From DASRHK01 sp035650495 (GTDB lineage Bacteria; Pseudomonadota; Gammaproteobacteria; Nevskiales; Nevskiaceae): a DNA stretch of 54,989 nt. The stretch is taken from contig DASRHK010000143.1 in assembly GCA_035650495.1 (NCBI GenBank), positions 1-54,989 of the forward strand, read 5' to 3'. Each line of letters opens with the position of its first letter. The stretch's first letter is position 1. A program made the position numbers and the translations under genes. Below the pieces are notes generated by a model. It did no database searches. It saw nothing but the letters and a program-made list of their open reading frames with translations, and was not told where the DNA came from. Below are positions 8,697 through 15,922 of this stretch, piece by piece.

Positions 8697-8889
8697 GCTC
8701 GCGCTTGCGCGCCGGCGACGACGCTGGCGTGGACGTCCGCAACCGTCCGCTGCTCTGGCCCGGACATGCCGTCGCGGCGCGGCTCTTCGGGGCAACAACG
8801 AGTTGCGTCGCACGACGCGCTGGCATGCCTCTCGCGAAGGCGATCGCACCGGCCGAAGGCCGACCAAAGAACACTCCGGGGGAGAACAC

Positions 8890-9408
8890 ATGAAGCGACA
8901 GATATTGATCGGCTGCTGCGTGGCGCTGCTCGCGGGCTGCGGCGGCAACGACGGACCGGGTGACTCGGGCCTTTGTCAGCCCATTGGCGGCGGCGGCGGG
9001 ACGGTCACGACCAGTCCGGGCACGGGCGCCAGCTTCTCGAACGCGGATAAAGTGTTCGATGGCGACCTCAACAGCTCGGGCTCCGTATCCGGCCTGGGAT
9101 TGGGCAACAGCAGCATCCAGGGCACCGCGCAGTCCGGAGTCGTCGTCGCGCAAGGCCTCGTCGCCGGCATCCTGATCGATCGCGATGCCCAGAGCTTCGA
9201 CAATCTGCACCTCACGATCACCACGTTCCTCGACGGCGTGCAGGCGGACACCGGCCTCGCGGTGAGCACGAGCTCGCGTGACGGCTTCGGCTTCTTCGGG
9301 ATCATGACCACGCAGCCCTACGACGCGATCCGCGCGACGTTCACGACGGGCCAGAACGCCGGCAGCGTGACCCTGTACGAGCTCTGCGTCGCCGATTTCA
9401 GCAGCTAG
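8890..9408 (+). CDS. Small Gly/Ser-rich lipoprotein, unknown function
   Basis: 172 residues. Signal peptide with lipobox LLAGCG (Cys18), then a Gly-rich stretch (about 32-42) and a beta-rich domain with SSRDGFGFFGIMTTQPYDAIRATFTTG (about residues 128-155, quoted in part) and a terminal Cys in ELCVADFSS that may pair with Cys29. The last part resembles discoidin-like or PEP-CTERM-type extracellular beta sandwiches, but I cannot name a family. GGGGGAGAACAC gives a strong ribosome binding site. It lies between the sigma factor and the DGPF operon and is closed off by its own terminator, so it may be a separate transcription unit. Confidence 0.75.
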   Translation: MKRQILIGCCVALLAGCGGNDGPGDSGLCQPIGGGGGTVTTSPGTGASFSNADKVFDGDLNSSGSVSGLGLGNSSIQGTAQSGVVVAQGLVAGILIDRDAQSFDNLHLTITTFLDGVQADTGLAVSTSSRDGFGFFGIMTTQPYDAIRATFTTGQNAGSVTLYELCVADFSS

Positions 9409-9435
9409 CTGCTGCCCTTGTGACGCGCCGTCCAC

Positions 9436-9460
9436 GCCCGGCCTCGCGCCGGGCTTTTTT
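9436..9460 (+). terminator. Rho-independent terminator
   Basis: A perfect 7-base-pair stem (GCCCGGC 9436-9442 with GCCGGGC 9448-9454) and a five-base loop are followed by six T. It ends the lipoprotein transcript and insulates the DGPF operon promoter that follows. Confidence 0.85.
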
Positions 9461-9486
9461 GCGCCCGAGACATTTTTTTCGCGCGC

Positions 9487-9513
9487 TGTCGAAACGGCAC
9501 GATCACGTTCGAC
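9487..9513 (+). promoter_or_regulatory. Putative ECF42-dependent promoter (TGTCGA, 17-base spacer, CGAC)
   Basis: TGTCGA at 9487-9492 and CGAC at 9510-9513 are separated by 17 bases. From memory, the motif reported for ECF42 sigma factors has TGTCGA at -35 and CGA(C/T) at -10. It lies 63 bases before the first gene of the VOC/DGPF operon, directly downstream of a terminator, and about 0.8 kb from an ECF42-type sigma gene. Confidence 0.65.
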
Positions 9514-9575
9514 TATGTTATGGGAGCGGGCCTTGCCCGCGACCTTGTAGACCTGAGAACTCAAGGAGATAGACG

Positions 9576-10037
9576 ATGGAGTTAACCCCTTACCTCTTCT
9601 TCAACGGCCAGTGCGAGGCGGCCATCGACTTCTACGGCAAGGCGCTGGGCGCGAAGGTCGCGCTGCTGATGCGCGCGAAGGATTCGCCGGAGCCGCCGCC
9701 CGGCGGTATCCCCGCCGGTCAGGAGAACATGATCATGCACTGCGAAGTGCACATCGGCGACGCGAAGCTCTACGGCTCCGACGGCATGGCGCGCGGCGGC
9801 CCGAGCTTCAAGGGCTTCTCGCTGTCGCTCACCTACGCCGATCGCAAGAAAGCCGACGCCGCGTTCGATGCGCTCGCCAAGGGCGGCAAGATCGACATGC
9901 CGCTGTCGGAGACATTCTGGTCGCCCCGCTTCGGCATGGTCACCGATCGCTTCGGCGTGCAGTGGATGATCCAGCTGCCGCAGAAGTCGATGGAGAAGCT
10001 GCAGCGCAAGGGCGCCAAGCGCAAGGAGATCGCCTGA
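9576..10037 (+). CDS. VOC family protein, PhnB/glyoxalase-like
   Basis: 153 residues, one vicinal-oxygen-chelate domain of the PhnB type, beginning LTPYLFFNGQCEAAIDFYGKAL and containing GPSFKGFSLSL and DRFGVQWMIQLP. The family's usual metal-site histidines are only partly present, so catalysis cannot be assumed. AAGGAG upstream supports the start. It is the first gene of an operon of four (9576-11260) under a putative ECF42 promoter; PhnB-like VOC proteins are common companions of DGPF proteins. Confidence 0.88.
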   Translation: MELTPYLFFNGQCEAAIDFYGKALGAKVALLMRAKDSPEPPPGGIPAGQENMIMHCEVHIGDAKLYGSDGMARGGPSFKGFSLSLTYADRKKADAAFDALAKGGKIDMPLSETFWSPRFGMVTDRFGVQWMIQLPQKSMEKLQRKGAKRKEIA

Positions 10038-10038
10038 C

Positions 10039-10512
10039 ATGAAAGCTCGCATTGCCCCGTGCCTGTGGTTCGATCGCAACGCCGAGGAGGCAGCGAAGTT
10101 CTACTGCTCGATCTTCCCGAACTCGAAGATCCGGTCGGTCAGTCATTACGGCGATGGCATGCAGCTGCCGAAGGGGACCGTGCTCGCCGTGATGTTCGAG
10201 CTCGACGGTCAGCCGGTGATGGGTCTCAACGGCGGACCGCTGTTCACGTTCTCCGAAGCGATCTCGCTCGTCGTCTATTGCGACACGCAGAAGGAGATCG
10301 ATCACTACTGGTCGAAGCTCACCGCCGGCGGCGGTCAGGAAGTTCAGTGCGGCTGGCTCAAGGACAAGTTCGGCTTGTCCTGGCAGGTCGTGCCGAGCGG
10401 GCTCGAGAGGATGCTCGACGGCAGGGACCCTGCGCGCGTGCAGCGCGTCATGGACGTCGTGATGAAATCGGTGAAGCTCGACCTCGCGGCGATGGAGCAG
10501 GCCTGCCAATGA
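10039..10512 (+). CDS. VOC family protein, PhnB / 3-demethylubiquinone-methyltransferase-like
   Basis: 157 residues. It begins ARIAPCLWFDRNAEEAAKFY and has SIFPNSKI and DKFGLSWQVVP, the hallmarks of the PhnB subgroup once misnamed 3-demethylubiquinone-9 3-methyltransferase. It starts one base after the previous stop and its TGA overlaps the next ATG (10509-10512), so the operon is translationally coupled. Dioxygenase, glyoxalase or resistance activity cannot be distinguished. Confidence 0.88.
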   Translation: MKARIAPCLWFDRNAEEAAKFYCSIFPNSKIRSVSHYGDGMQLPKGTVLAVMFELDGQPVMGLNGGPLFTFSEAISLVVYCDTQKEIDHYWSKLTAGGGQEVQCGWLKDKFGLSWQVVPSGLERMLDGRDPARVQRVMDVVMKSVKLDLAAMEQACQ

Positions 10513-10877
10513 AATACCTGTGCCTCGCTTACGAGGAGGAGGCCAAGCTCAACGCGCTGTCGCGCGACGAGTGGGACGCGCTGCGCGCCGAGACGCTCGA
10601 GTACGTCGACTCGCTGCGGGAGCGCCATCAGCTGATCGCGACCCAGGCGCTGCAGAGCGCGCGCTCCGCCGCGACGGTCCAGGTGCGCAACGGCCGCGCT
10701 GCCGTCACCGACGGCCCGTTCGCCGAGACCAAGGAGCAGCTCGGCGGCTTCTTCCTGATCGAGGCCGCCGATTTCAACGAGGCGCTGCGCGTGGCATCGA
10801 AGTGGCCGTCGGCGCGATTGGGTACCATCGAAGTGCGGCCGATCGAGGAGACGCTGCGTCCCGAAAGCCGTTATTGA
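10509..10877 (+). CDS. DGPF/YCII-domain protein (first copy)
   Basis: 122 residues, a single YCII-related (DGPF) domain. It starts MKYLCLAYEEE and carries the defining D68-G-P-F71 followed by AETKEQLGGFFLIEA. It overlaps the preceding VOC gene by four bases. YCII-fold proteins form dimers with a putative active-site His/Asp; the DGPF subgroup is genetically tied to ECF42 sigma factors, but its biochemical role is not known. The second copy follows 17 bases later. Confidence 0.9.
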   Translation: MKYLCLAYEEEAKLNALSRDEWDALRAETLEYVDSLRERHQLIATQALQSARSAATVQVRNGRAAVTDGPFAETKEQLGGFFLIEAADFNEALRVASKWPSARLGTIEVRPIEETLRPESRY

Positions 10878-10894
10878 TCCACAAGGAGCTGCAG

Positions 10895-11260
10895 ATGAAA
10901 TACCTGTGCCTGGTGTACGGCGAGGAAAGCAAGATCTCGCAGATGGACGATCTCGAATGCCTCGCCTGCGACAAGAGCCTGCGCGAGAGCGGGCATTGCG
11001 TGTCGTCGGAAGCGCTGCAGCCGGTGTCGACGGCGACCACGGTGCGCATCCGCAACGGCCGGCTCTCCGTCTCCGACGGTCCCTTCGCCGAGACCAAGGA
11101 AGCGCTCGCCGGCTTCTACCTGCTCGAGGCGCGCGATCTCGACGAGGCGATCCAGCTCGCGTCGAAGATCCCGCCGGCGAAAGTCGGCTGCATCGAAGTG
11201 CGTCCGATCCGCGCGATCCGCGAGCAGCCGAACGCGCATCACGCGCCGAAAGCGGCTTAG
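10895..11260 (+). CDS. DGPF/YCII-domain protein (second copy)
   Basis: 121 residues. It starts MKYLCLVYGEE and has D61-G-P-F64 followed by AETKEALAGFYLLEA, so it is a diverged paralogue of the gene just upstream. It is richer in Cys than the first copy (Cys5, 22, 25 and 35, among others), with C22-x2-C25 as a possible redox or metal pair. AAGGAG at 10883-10888 supports the ATG at 10895. It is the last gene of the operon and is convergent with the acetyltransferase, three bases apart. Confidence 0.9.
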   Translation: MKYLCLVYGEESKISQMDDLECLACDKSLRESGHCVSSEALQPVSTATTVRIRNGRLSVSDGPFAETKEALAGFYLLEARDLDEAIQLASKIPPAKVGCIEVRPIRAIREQPNAHHAPKAA

Positions 11261-11263
11261 CGT

Positions 11264-11791
11264 CTATCGCGCGTCCGCGATCCGCTCGTACAGGATCACC
11301 GGCTGCGTGCGGAACGTCGTGCGCGTGAATTCCTCGTAGCCGCATTTCTGCGCGACCTTGATCGACGCGGCGTTGCCTTCGTCGATCATGCACACCGTGC
11401 GCGCCGGATCGAGCGCATCCGCGAGCCATCCCTGGGTTGCGCGCACTGCCTCGGTCGCGAAGCCTTGGCCGTGAGACCACGGCGCCAGCACCCACCCTGC
11501 TTCGGGCAAGCCTTCGATCGACGGCGACATCTCGCGCTTCAGATCGAGGAAGCCGACTTCGCCGACGAACCGGTTCGTCGCCTTCTCGCGCACGACCCAG
11601 TAGCCATAGCCCATCACCGCCCAGTGTCCCGGCTGGCGCAGGAAGCGCGTCCAGCATTCCTCGCGCGTGAACGGCTTGCCGCCGATGTAGCGCGTCACCA
11701 GCGGATCGCCCCACATCGCGGCGTATTCGTCGAAGTCCGCAAGCTTGTGCCCGCGCAGCGTGAGGCGCGCGGTGTTGATCGCCGGGATCAC
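11264..11791 (-). CDS. GNAT family N-acetyltransferase (RimJ/RimL-like)
   Basis: 175 residues. It begins IPAINTARLTLRGHKLADF, typical of the RimJ/RimL branch, with the acetyl-CoA binding region GWVLAPWSHGQGFATEA (about 103-119) and the late motif DEGNAASIKVAQKCGYEE (about 140-157). The GTG start at 11791 overlaps the TGA of the upstream desaturase gene (GTGA), so the two are probably coupled. The acceptor is unknown; amino-terminal, antibiotic or small-metabolite acetylation are all possible. Confidence 0.85.
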   Translation of the reverse strand: MIPAINTARLTLRGHKLADFDEYAAMWGDPLVTRYIGGKPFTREECWTRFLRQPGHWAVMGYGYWVVREKATNRFVGEVGFLDLKREMSPSIEGLPEAGWVLAPWSHGQGFATEAVRATQGWLADALDPARTVCMIDEGNAASIKVAQKCGYEEFTRTTFRTQPVILYERIADAR

Positions 11792-12765
11792 TTCGTGGTC
11801 GCGCCGGCGTGCCGATGCTCGAGCCGTTGCCAGGTCACCGGCGCATGCGTCTTGATGTCGGTGGACCAGGTGTGCAGCGGCGCATGCCCTTCGCGCTCCC
11901 ATTCCGGCGGCTTCCACAGGTGCTTCAGGCGCTGCCACAACGGTCCCGGCGCGAGCACGTCTCGCCACATGTCGACGAACTCGTGCACGTTGAGCACGAG
12001 GAAGTTGTACGACTTCACCTGCCGCACGATGCCGTACTCGACTTCCTCCTCTTCCTTCTGATAAGTCCCGAACAGGCGATCGAAGATGATCAGCACGCCG
12101 CCGTAGTTCTTGTCGATGTACTGCGGATTGCGGCCGTGATGGACGCGATGGTTCGACGGCGTGTCGAAGATGTACTCGTACCACGCAGGCAGCTTGTCGA
12201 TCGACTCGGTGTGCACGAAATACTGGTACGCGAGATCGACCGCGAGCATGAACATCACCACCGCCGGCGGCACCCCGAGCCACACCGGCGGCAGGTAGAA
12301 GACGAAGATGCCGACGAACGCGTTGAGCACGCTCTGGCGCATCGCGGTGGTGAAGTTCATCACCTCGCCCGAGTGATGCGGCACGTGCGCGGTCCAGAAC
12401 CAGCGCACGCGATGCGAGCTGCGGTGGAACCAGTAGTAGCAGAACTCCACCAGCACGAAGATCGGGATCACCGTCCAGCCGTTCACCGGGATGGTGAACA
12501 GCCGGTGCGAGTAGACCCAGAGGAAGATCGCGCCGGTGACGACGATCCACATCAGCGCTTCGGCAATCTGATACGCCGCGCCGAGCGAGAGGTTCGCGAT
12601 CACTTCCTTCCACTGGAACTGCGACGCCCGTCCGCGGCCGCTCTCGACGCGCCATTCGATCAGGAAGGTGAGCAGGAAGATCGGCGACATGCCGATCAGG
12701 AAGACCTGCTTCCAGTCCACGTCCGGGCCGAAGCTCGCGACGATCCACTCGTACACCTGGTGCAT
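11788..12765 (-). CDS. Sterol desaturase / fatty acid hydroxylase family protein
   Basis: 325 residues with membrane segments at about 21-37, 66-86, 97-112 and 146-176. The di-iron ligands are H114-x3-H118, HVPHH (127-131) and HRVHH (206-210). It is longer than the member at 946 and its C-terminus (about 230-325) extends past the family core. The start at 12765 follows GGGGG; an in-frame ATG at 12912 would add 49 implausible residues across a promoter-like region. It is coupled to the GNAT gene. The substrate is probably a membrane lipid or isoprenoid; this is inferred from the family only. Confidence 0.88.
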   Translation of the reverse strand: MHQVYEWIVASFGPDVDWKQVFLIGMSPIFLLTFLIEWRVESGRGRASQFQWKEVIANLSLGAAYQIAEALMWIVVTGAIFLWVYSHRLFTIPVNGWTVIPIFVLVEFCYYWFHRSSHRVRWFWTAHVPHHSGEVMNFTTAMRQSVLNAFVGIFVFYLPPVWLGVPPAVVMFMLAVDLAYQYFVHTESIDKLPAWYEYIFDTPSNHRVHHGRNPQYIDKNYGGVLIIFDRLFGTYQKEEEEVEYGIVRQVKSYNFLVLNVHEFVDMWRDVLAPGPLWQRLKHLWKPPEWEREGHAPLHTWSTDIKTHAPVTWQRLEHRHAGATTK

Positions 12766-12789
12766 AGAACCCCCGGCTCGCGTGCACAA

Positions 12790-12795
12790 ATTATA
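12790..12795 (-). promoter_or_regulatory. Candidate -10 element TATAAT for the desaturase-GNAT operon
   Basis: On the minus strand a perfect TATAAT lies 24 bases before the ATG at 12765. The -35 region is poor (GTCGTC at 17-base spacing). Confidence 0.45.
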
Positions 12796-12901
12796 ACGGC
12801 CCGTCGCCGAACGACGACACGGCGCAACTTCTCGGGAAACGCGCAAATCAAAACTTCGAGAGTCGCCCGCCCACCGATGAAGCCTCTTCATGGAGGAAGT
12901 C

Positions 12902-13117
12902 ATGCGCAGCATCTACGCAACGCTCATCGCGATCCTGCTCGCCGCCGGCGCCGTGCTGGCGAGCTGCACCGTCCAGGTCGTCGACGAGGACCCCAAGGGA
13001 GGCTGTCTCTACTTCTGCGACAAGGACGCCTGCTGCAAGACCGACGTGACCCAGGCCGAGTGCACCCAGCACGGCGGCACCTGGTCGCGCGATCTGAAGC
13101 ATTGCCCGAAGGACTAG
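12902..13117 (+). CDS. Small cysteine-rich lipoprotein
   Basis: 71 residues. The signal peptide ends VLASCT (lipobox), and the short mature part has seven further cysteines, including a CDKDACC cluster, CTQHGG and a last Cys near the C-terminus, so disulfides or a metal site are likely. The ATG at 12902 has GGAGG six bases upstream; an ATG at 12890 would bury that site. It is followed after 13 bases by the WxxGxW-type secreted protein, probably one transcript. No family is recognised. Confidence 0.65.
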   Translation: MRSIYATLIAILLAAGAVLASCTVQVVDEDPKGGCLYFCDKDACCKTDVTQAECTQHGGTWSRDLKHCPKD

Positions 13118-13130
13118 AAGGAGGTCTGAC

Positions 13131-13442
13131 ATGTCCCGCATCAACCGCTTCATCGAATCCATGCTGCTGGGCGTGGGCCTGATCATGGCCATGCGCTCCG
13201 CGAGCGCCGGCATCGACGTCATCGTCGACATGCGGCCGCCGCCACCGAAATCGATGCCGGCACCGCCGCCGCGTCCGGGCTACGTCTACGAGCCGGGCTA
13301 CTGGTCGTGGGACGGCCATCAGTACGTGTGGACCGAAGGCACCTTCGTCGAGGAGCGCAAGGGCTATCGCTGGTCGGAGCCGCGCTGGGTCGAGGAAGAC
13401 AAGCGCTACCGCTTCGTCCCGGGCCACTGGGAAAACGAGTGA
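13131..13442 (+). CDS. Secreted YxWxGxxW-repeat protein (BcpO/WXXGXW type)
   Basis: 103 residues. A signal peptide (about 1-26, ending SASA) precedes a Pro-rich stretch and three Trp/Gly/Tyr repeats: YEPGYWSWDGHQYVWTEG, YRWSEPRWVEE and YRFVPGHWE. This pattern matches the WXXGXW repeat proteins of proteobacteria, periplasmic proteins of unknown job. AAGGAGG precedes the ATG. It sits in a row of small envelope proteins from 12902 to 15391. Confidence 0.8.
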   Translation: MSRINRFIESMLLGVGLIMAMRSASAGIDVIVDMRPPPPKSMPAPPPRPGYVYEPGYWSWDGHQYVWTEGTFVEERKGYRWSEPRWVEEDKRYRFVPGHWENE

Positions 13443-13480
13443 CGTCGTGACGCCGTAGCGGTGGGCGCGCCGCCCGCCGC

Positions 13481-13486
13481 TACAAT
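13481..13486 (+). promoter_or_regulatory. Candidate -10 element TACAAT
   Basis: TACAAT lies 25 bases before the GTG at 13512, with a GGAGG ribosome binding site in between. No clear -35. Confidence 0.35.
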
Positions 13487-13511
13487 GCGGCATCCACCAT
13501 CGGAGGACGCC

Positions 13512-14078
13512 GTGATCTCCACCGCGCAGCTGTGGCTCCCGATCGTGCTGAGCGCGATCGGCGTGTTCATCGCCTCGAGCCTGATCCACACCGTGCTCAA
13601 GTGGCACAACGCCGACTACGGCAAGCTCGCCAACGAAGACGACGTCCGCACCGCGCTCAATCGCGGATCGCCGGCGCCTGGGATGTACGTCGTCCCTCAC
13701 CACGTCGAAGGCCCGAAGATGTCGCCCGAGCTCGAGCGCAAGTTCGTCGAGGGGCCGATCGCCTTCGTGATGCTGCGTCCGCCGGGCCTGCCGAAGATCG
13801 GTCCGCATCTGGCGAAATGGTTCGCGCTCAATCTCGTGATCGCCCTGACCGTGGCGCATCTCGCGGGCCACACGATCGGCATCGGCTTGCCGCGCCACGG
13901 CGTGTTCCTGTTCACCGGCATCGCGACCGTGCTCGCGTACGGCGCCGGCTCGGTTTCCGACGGCATCTGGTACGGTCGCCCGTGGAGCGCCGTGCTGAAA
14001 GACCTGCTCGACGCGCTCATCTACGGCCTGGTCACGGCCATCATCTTCACCACGCTCTGGCCGCACGTCAGCACGTAG
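13512..14078 (+). CDS. Conserved hypothetical membrane protein
   Basis: 188 residues with membrane segments at about 7-27, 107-125, 133-153 and 165-183. The segment at 28-105 is soluble and probably faces the cytoplasm or periplasm; it contains RGSPAPGMYVVPHH and a PPGLPKIGPHL motif. The GTG at 13512 is chosen because GGAGG lies 7 bases upstream; the upstream in-frame ATG at 13461 would precede the candidate -10. I do not recognise the family by name. The beta-propeller gene follows 5 bases after the stop. Confidence 0.75.
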   Translation: MISTAQLWLPIVLSAIGVFIASSLIHTVLKWHNADYGKLANEDDVRTALNRGSPAPGMYVVPHHVEGPKMSPELERKFVEGPIAFVMLRPPGLPKIGPHLAKWFALNLVIALTVAHLAGHTIGIGLPRHGVFLFTGIATVLAYGAGSVSDGIWYGRPWSAVLKDLLDALIYGLVTAIIFTTLWPHVST

Positions 14079-14083
14079 CGGCC

Positions 14084-15391
14084 TTGAGACGCATCCTTCT
14101 CGCCGCGCTGTGCGCAGGCATGGCTTGCGCGGCGGAGCGCGAGCCATCGCGCCCCTTCGCATCGGCGGAGGACATCGCGCAGACGCGCTCGGCGGCGACG
14201 CAGGCCCATGCCGCCGGCGAGTTCGATTCTTACTTGCGCTACGTCCAGCAGCTCGCGGACGCGCTGCCGCATCATCCCGCCGTTGCTCTACGTCTCGCTG
14301 CGGCGCAGGCGCGGACCGGCCACAAGGCCGAAGCATTGGCGACGCTCTCCACGCTCGCTGCGATGGGCGTGACGGTCGATCTCGCGGCCGATGCACGCAA
14401 CGCGCAAGACTTCGCGGCAATCGCGGGCGATCCGCAATTCGAAGCGTGGAAGCAGCAGATCGCCGCGAACGCGCAACCGATCGTGCGCAGCGAGGTGTGG
14501 CATCGCTTCGCCGACGCCGGACTCCTCACCGAAGACGTGAGCGAAAATCCGAAGGATCATTCGTTCTACGTGTCGAGCGTGCTGAAGCACAAAGTCGTGC
14601 GCGTCGACGCCCACGGAACCGAAAGTGACTTCCCGCTGCAGCCGCCTGAAAATGGATGGAACGTCTCCGGCATCCAGGTCGACGGCAAGCGCGGCGTGCT
14701 GTGGGTCAGCGCGCAGGCGCTGCGCGGCTTTCCCGGGATTCCCGATGCCGACGCCGGCAAGTCACGCCTGTCGGCGTACGGCCTCGATAGCAAGCGGCGC
14801 CTCTATTCGCACGAGTTCGTGCCGGAAGACGGGCGCCCGGTCTCCATCGGCGACATCGCGCTCACGCTCGACGGCGACGTGCTCGCCATGGACGCGCAAG
14901 GCGGCAAGCTCTATCGCGTGAGGGCCGATCGCCGCGCGCTCGACGGGCTCGCTCAGCGCTTCCTGTCGCCGCAGGACGCCGCACTCAGCGCCGACGGCAA
15001 GGCAGCATTCGTCGCGGACTATCAGCGCGGCATTGCGCGGATCGATCTGCAGACCGGTGAGCAGAGCTGGCTCGCAGCGGAGCGATCGGTCGCGCTTTGC
15101 GGGATCGACGGTCTCTACGCGTATCGCGACGGCTTGATCGCAGTGCAGAACGGCGTGCAGCCGGAGCGCATCGTCTTCTGCAGGCTCGGGGCCGATCAGC
15201 GTCGCGTCACCGCCTGCGAGGTGCTGGAGCGCGGCGAGCCGCTCGGGGAGCCGACCCATGGCGTGGTCATCGGCGACACCTTCGTGTATCTCGCCAATTC
15301 GGGCTGGGACCGGCTCGACGAGCACGGCAAGCCGCGGGCCGGCGAGGCGCTGAAGGCGCCCGAATTGCGCAGGCTTCCGCTCCCACGCTGA
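14084..15391 (+). CDS. Secreted TPR plus beta-propeller (SMP-30/NHL-like) protein
   Basis: 435 residues from a TTG start at 14084, which gives a proper signal peptide (MRRILLAALCAGMACAAE); no ATG start does. Residues about 25-130 are helical and TPR-like (HAAGEFDSYLRYVQQLADALPHHP, quoted in part). From about 145 the protein is a propeller with repeated strand phrases (GVLWVSAQALRGFPG, TLDGDVLAMDAQGGKLYR, SADGKAAFVADYQRGIARID). SMP-30/NHL-type propellers often bind metal and hydrolyse lactones, but no ligand set can be claimed here. It probably shares a transcript with the preceding membrane protein. Confidence 0.78.
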   Translation: MRRILLAALCAGMACAAEREPSRPFASAEDIAQTRSAATQAHAAGEFDSYLRYVQQLADALPHHPAVALRLAAAQARTGHKAEALATLSTLAAMGVTVDLAADARNAQDFAAIAGDPQFEAWKQQIAANAQPIVRSEVWHRFADAGLLTEDVSENPKDHSFYVSSVLKHKVVRVDAHGTESDFPLQPPENGWNVSGIQVDGKRGVLWVSAQALRGFPGIPDADAGKSRLSAYGLDSKRRLYSHEFVPEDGRPVSIGDIALTLDGDVLAMDAQGGKLYRVRADRRALDGLAQRFLSPQDAALSADGKAAFVADYQRGIARIDLQTGEQSWLAAERSVALCGIDGLYAYRDGLIAVQNGVQPERIVFCRLGADQRRVTACEVLERGEPLGEPTHGVVIGDTFVYLANSGWDRLDEHGKPRAGEALKAPELRRLPLPR

Positions 15392-15426
15392 AACATTTCC
15401 CGCGCCTCGCAGTCGAAGTTTTTGCC

Positions 15427-15897
15427 ATGACCGTCAAACCAATTCCAGATGGCTATGGGTCCGCGATTCCGTACCTCATCGTTCGCGGGGCGGCGCAGGC
15501 AATCGATTTCTACAAGCAGAATTTCGGCGCGACGGAGCTGATGCGCTTCCCGGCGCCGGACGGCCGCATCGGCCACGCCGAGCTCAAGATCGGCAACGCG
15601 CTGTTCATGATCGCCGACCACCACCCGGAGCTCGGGCATCGCGACCCGCGCGACGTCGGCGGCGTTCCGGTCAGCATCATGGTCTATGTGGAAGACGTCG
15701 ACGCGCTCGTCAAGAAAGCGCTGAAGCATGGCGCGAAGCTGCGCCGTCCGCTGGCCGACCAGTTCTACGGCGATCGCAGCTGCACGCTCGAAGACCCCTT
15801 CGGCCACGTGTGGCATTTCGCGACGCACAAGGAAGACGTCTCGTTCGAGGAGATGGATCGGCGCATGAAGTCCATGCGCGAGCCGGACGTCGCGTAA
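15427..15897 (+). CDS. VOC family protein, PhnB-like
   Basis: 156 residues. It contains the family's typical opening AIPYLIVRGAAQAIDFYKQ, an FMIADHHPE strand and EDPFGHVWHFATHKEDV; H130-type residues in GHVWHFATH are placed where VOC proteins hold metal. It is the third PhnB-like gene in the window but, unlike the pair at 9576 and 10039, it has no ECF42-like promoter in front. It is convergent with the SRAP gene; a palindrome lies between them. Confidence 0.87.
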   Translation: MTVKPIPDGYGSAIPYLIVRGAAQAIDFYKQNFGATELMRFPAPDGRIGHAELKIGNALFMIADHHPELGHRDPRDVGGVPVSIMVYVEDVDALVKKALKHGAKLRRPLADQFYGDRSCTLEDPFGHVWHFATHKEDVSFEEMDRRMKSMREPDVA

Positions 15898-15904
15898 GCC
15901 GCAG

Positions 15905-15922
15905 GTCGCCCTTCAGGGCGAC
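15905..15922. repeat. REP-like palindrome at the end of the SRAP gene
   Basis: Perfect 8-base arms GTCGCCCT (15905-15912) and AGGGCGAC (15915-15922) around a two-base loop. It sits between convergent genes and contains the SRAP stop codon (TGA, complement of 15913-15915). No T-run follows on either strand, so it looks more like a REP-type element than a terminator. The CCCTGAAGGG core recurs in the dyad at 47796. Confidence 0.6.

Noticed and set aside
8850..8862. Small hairpin CGGCC-GAA-GGCCG before the lipoprotein gene, considered as terminator of the sigma factor gene
   Set aside because: Only five base pairs and no T-run follows.
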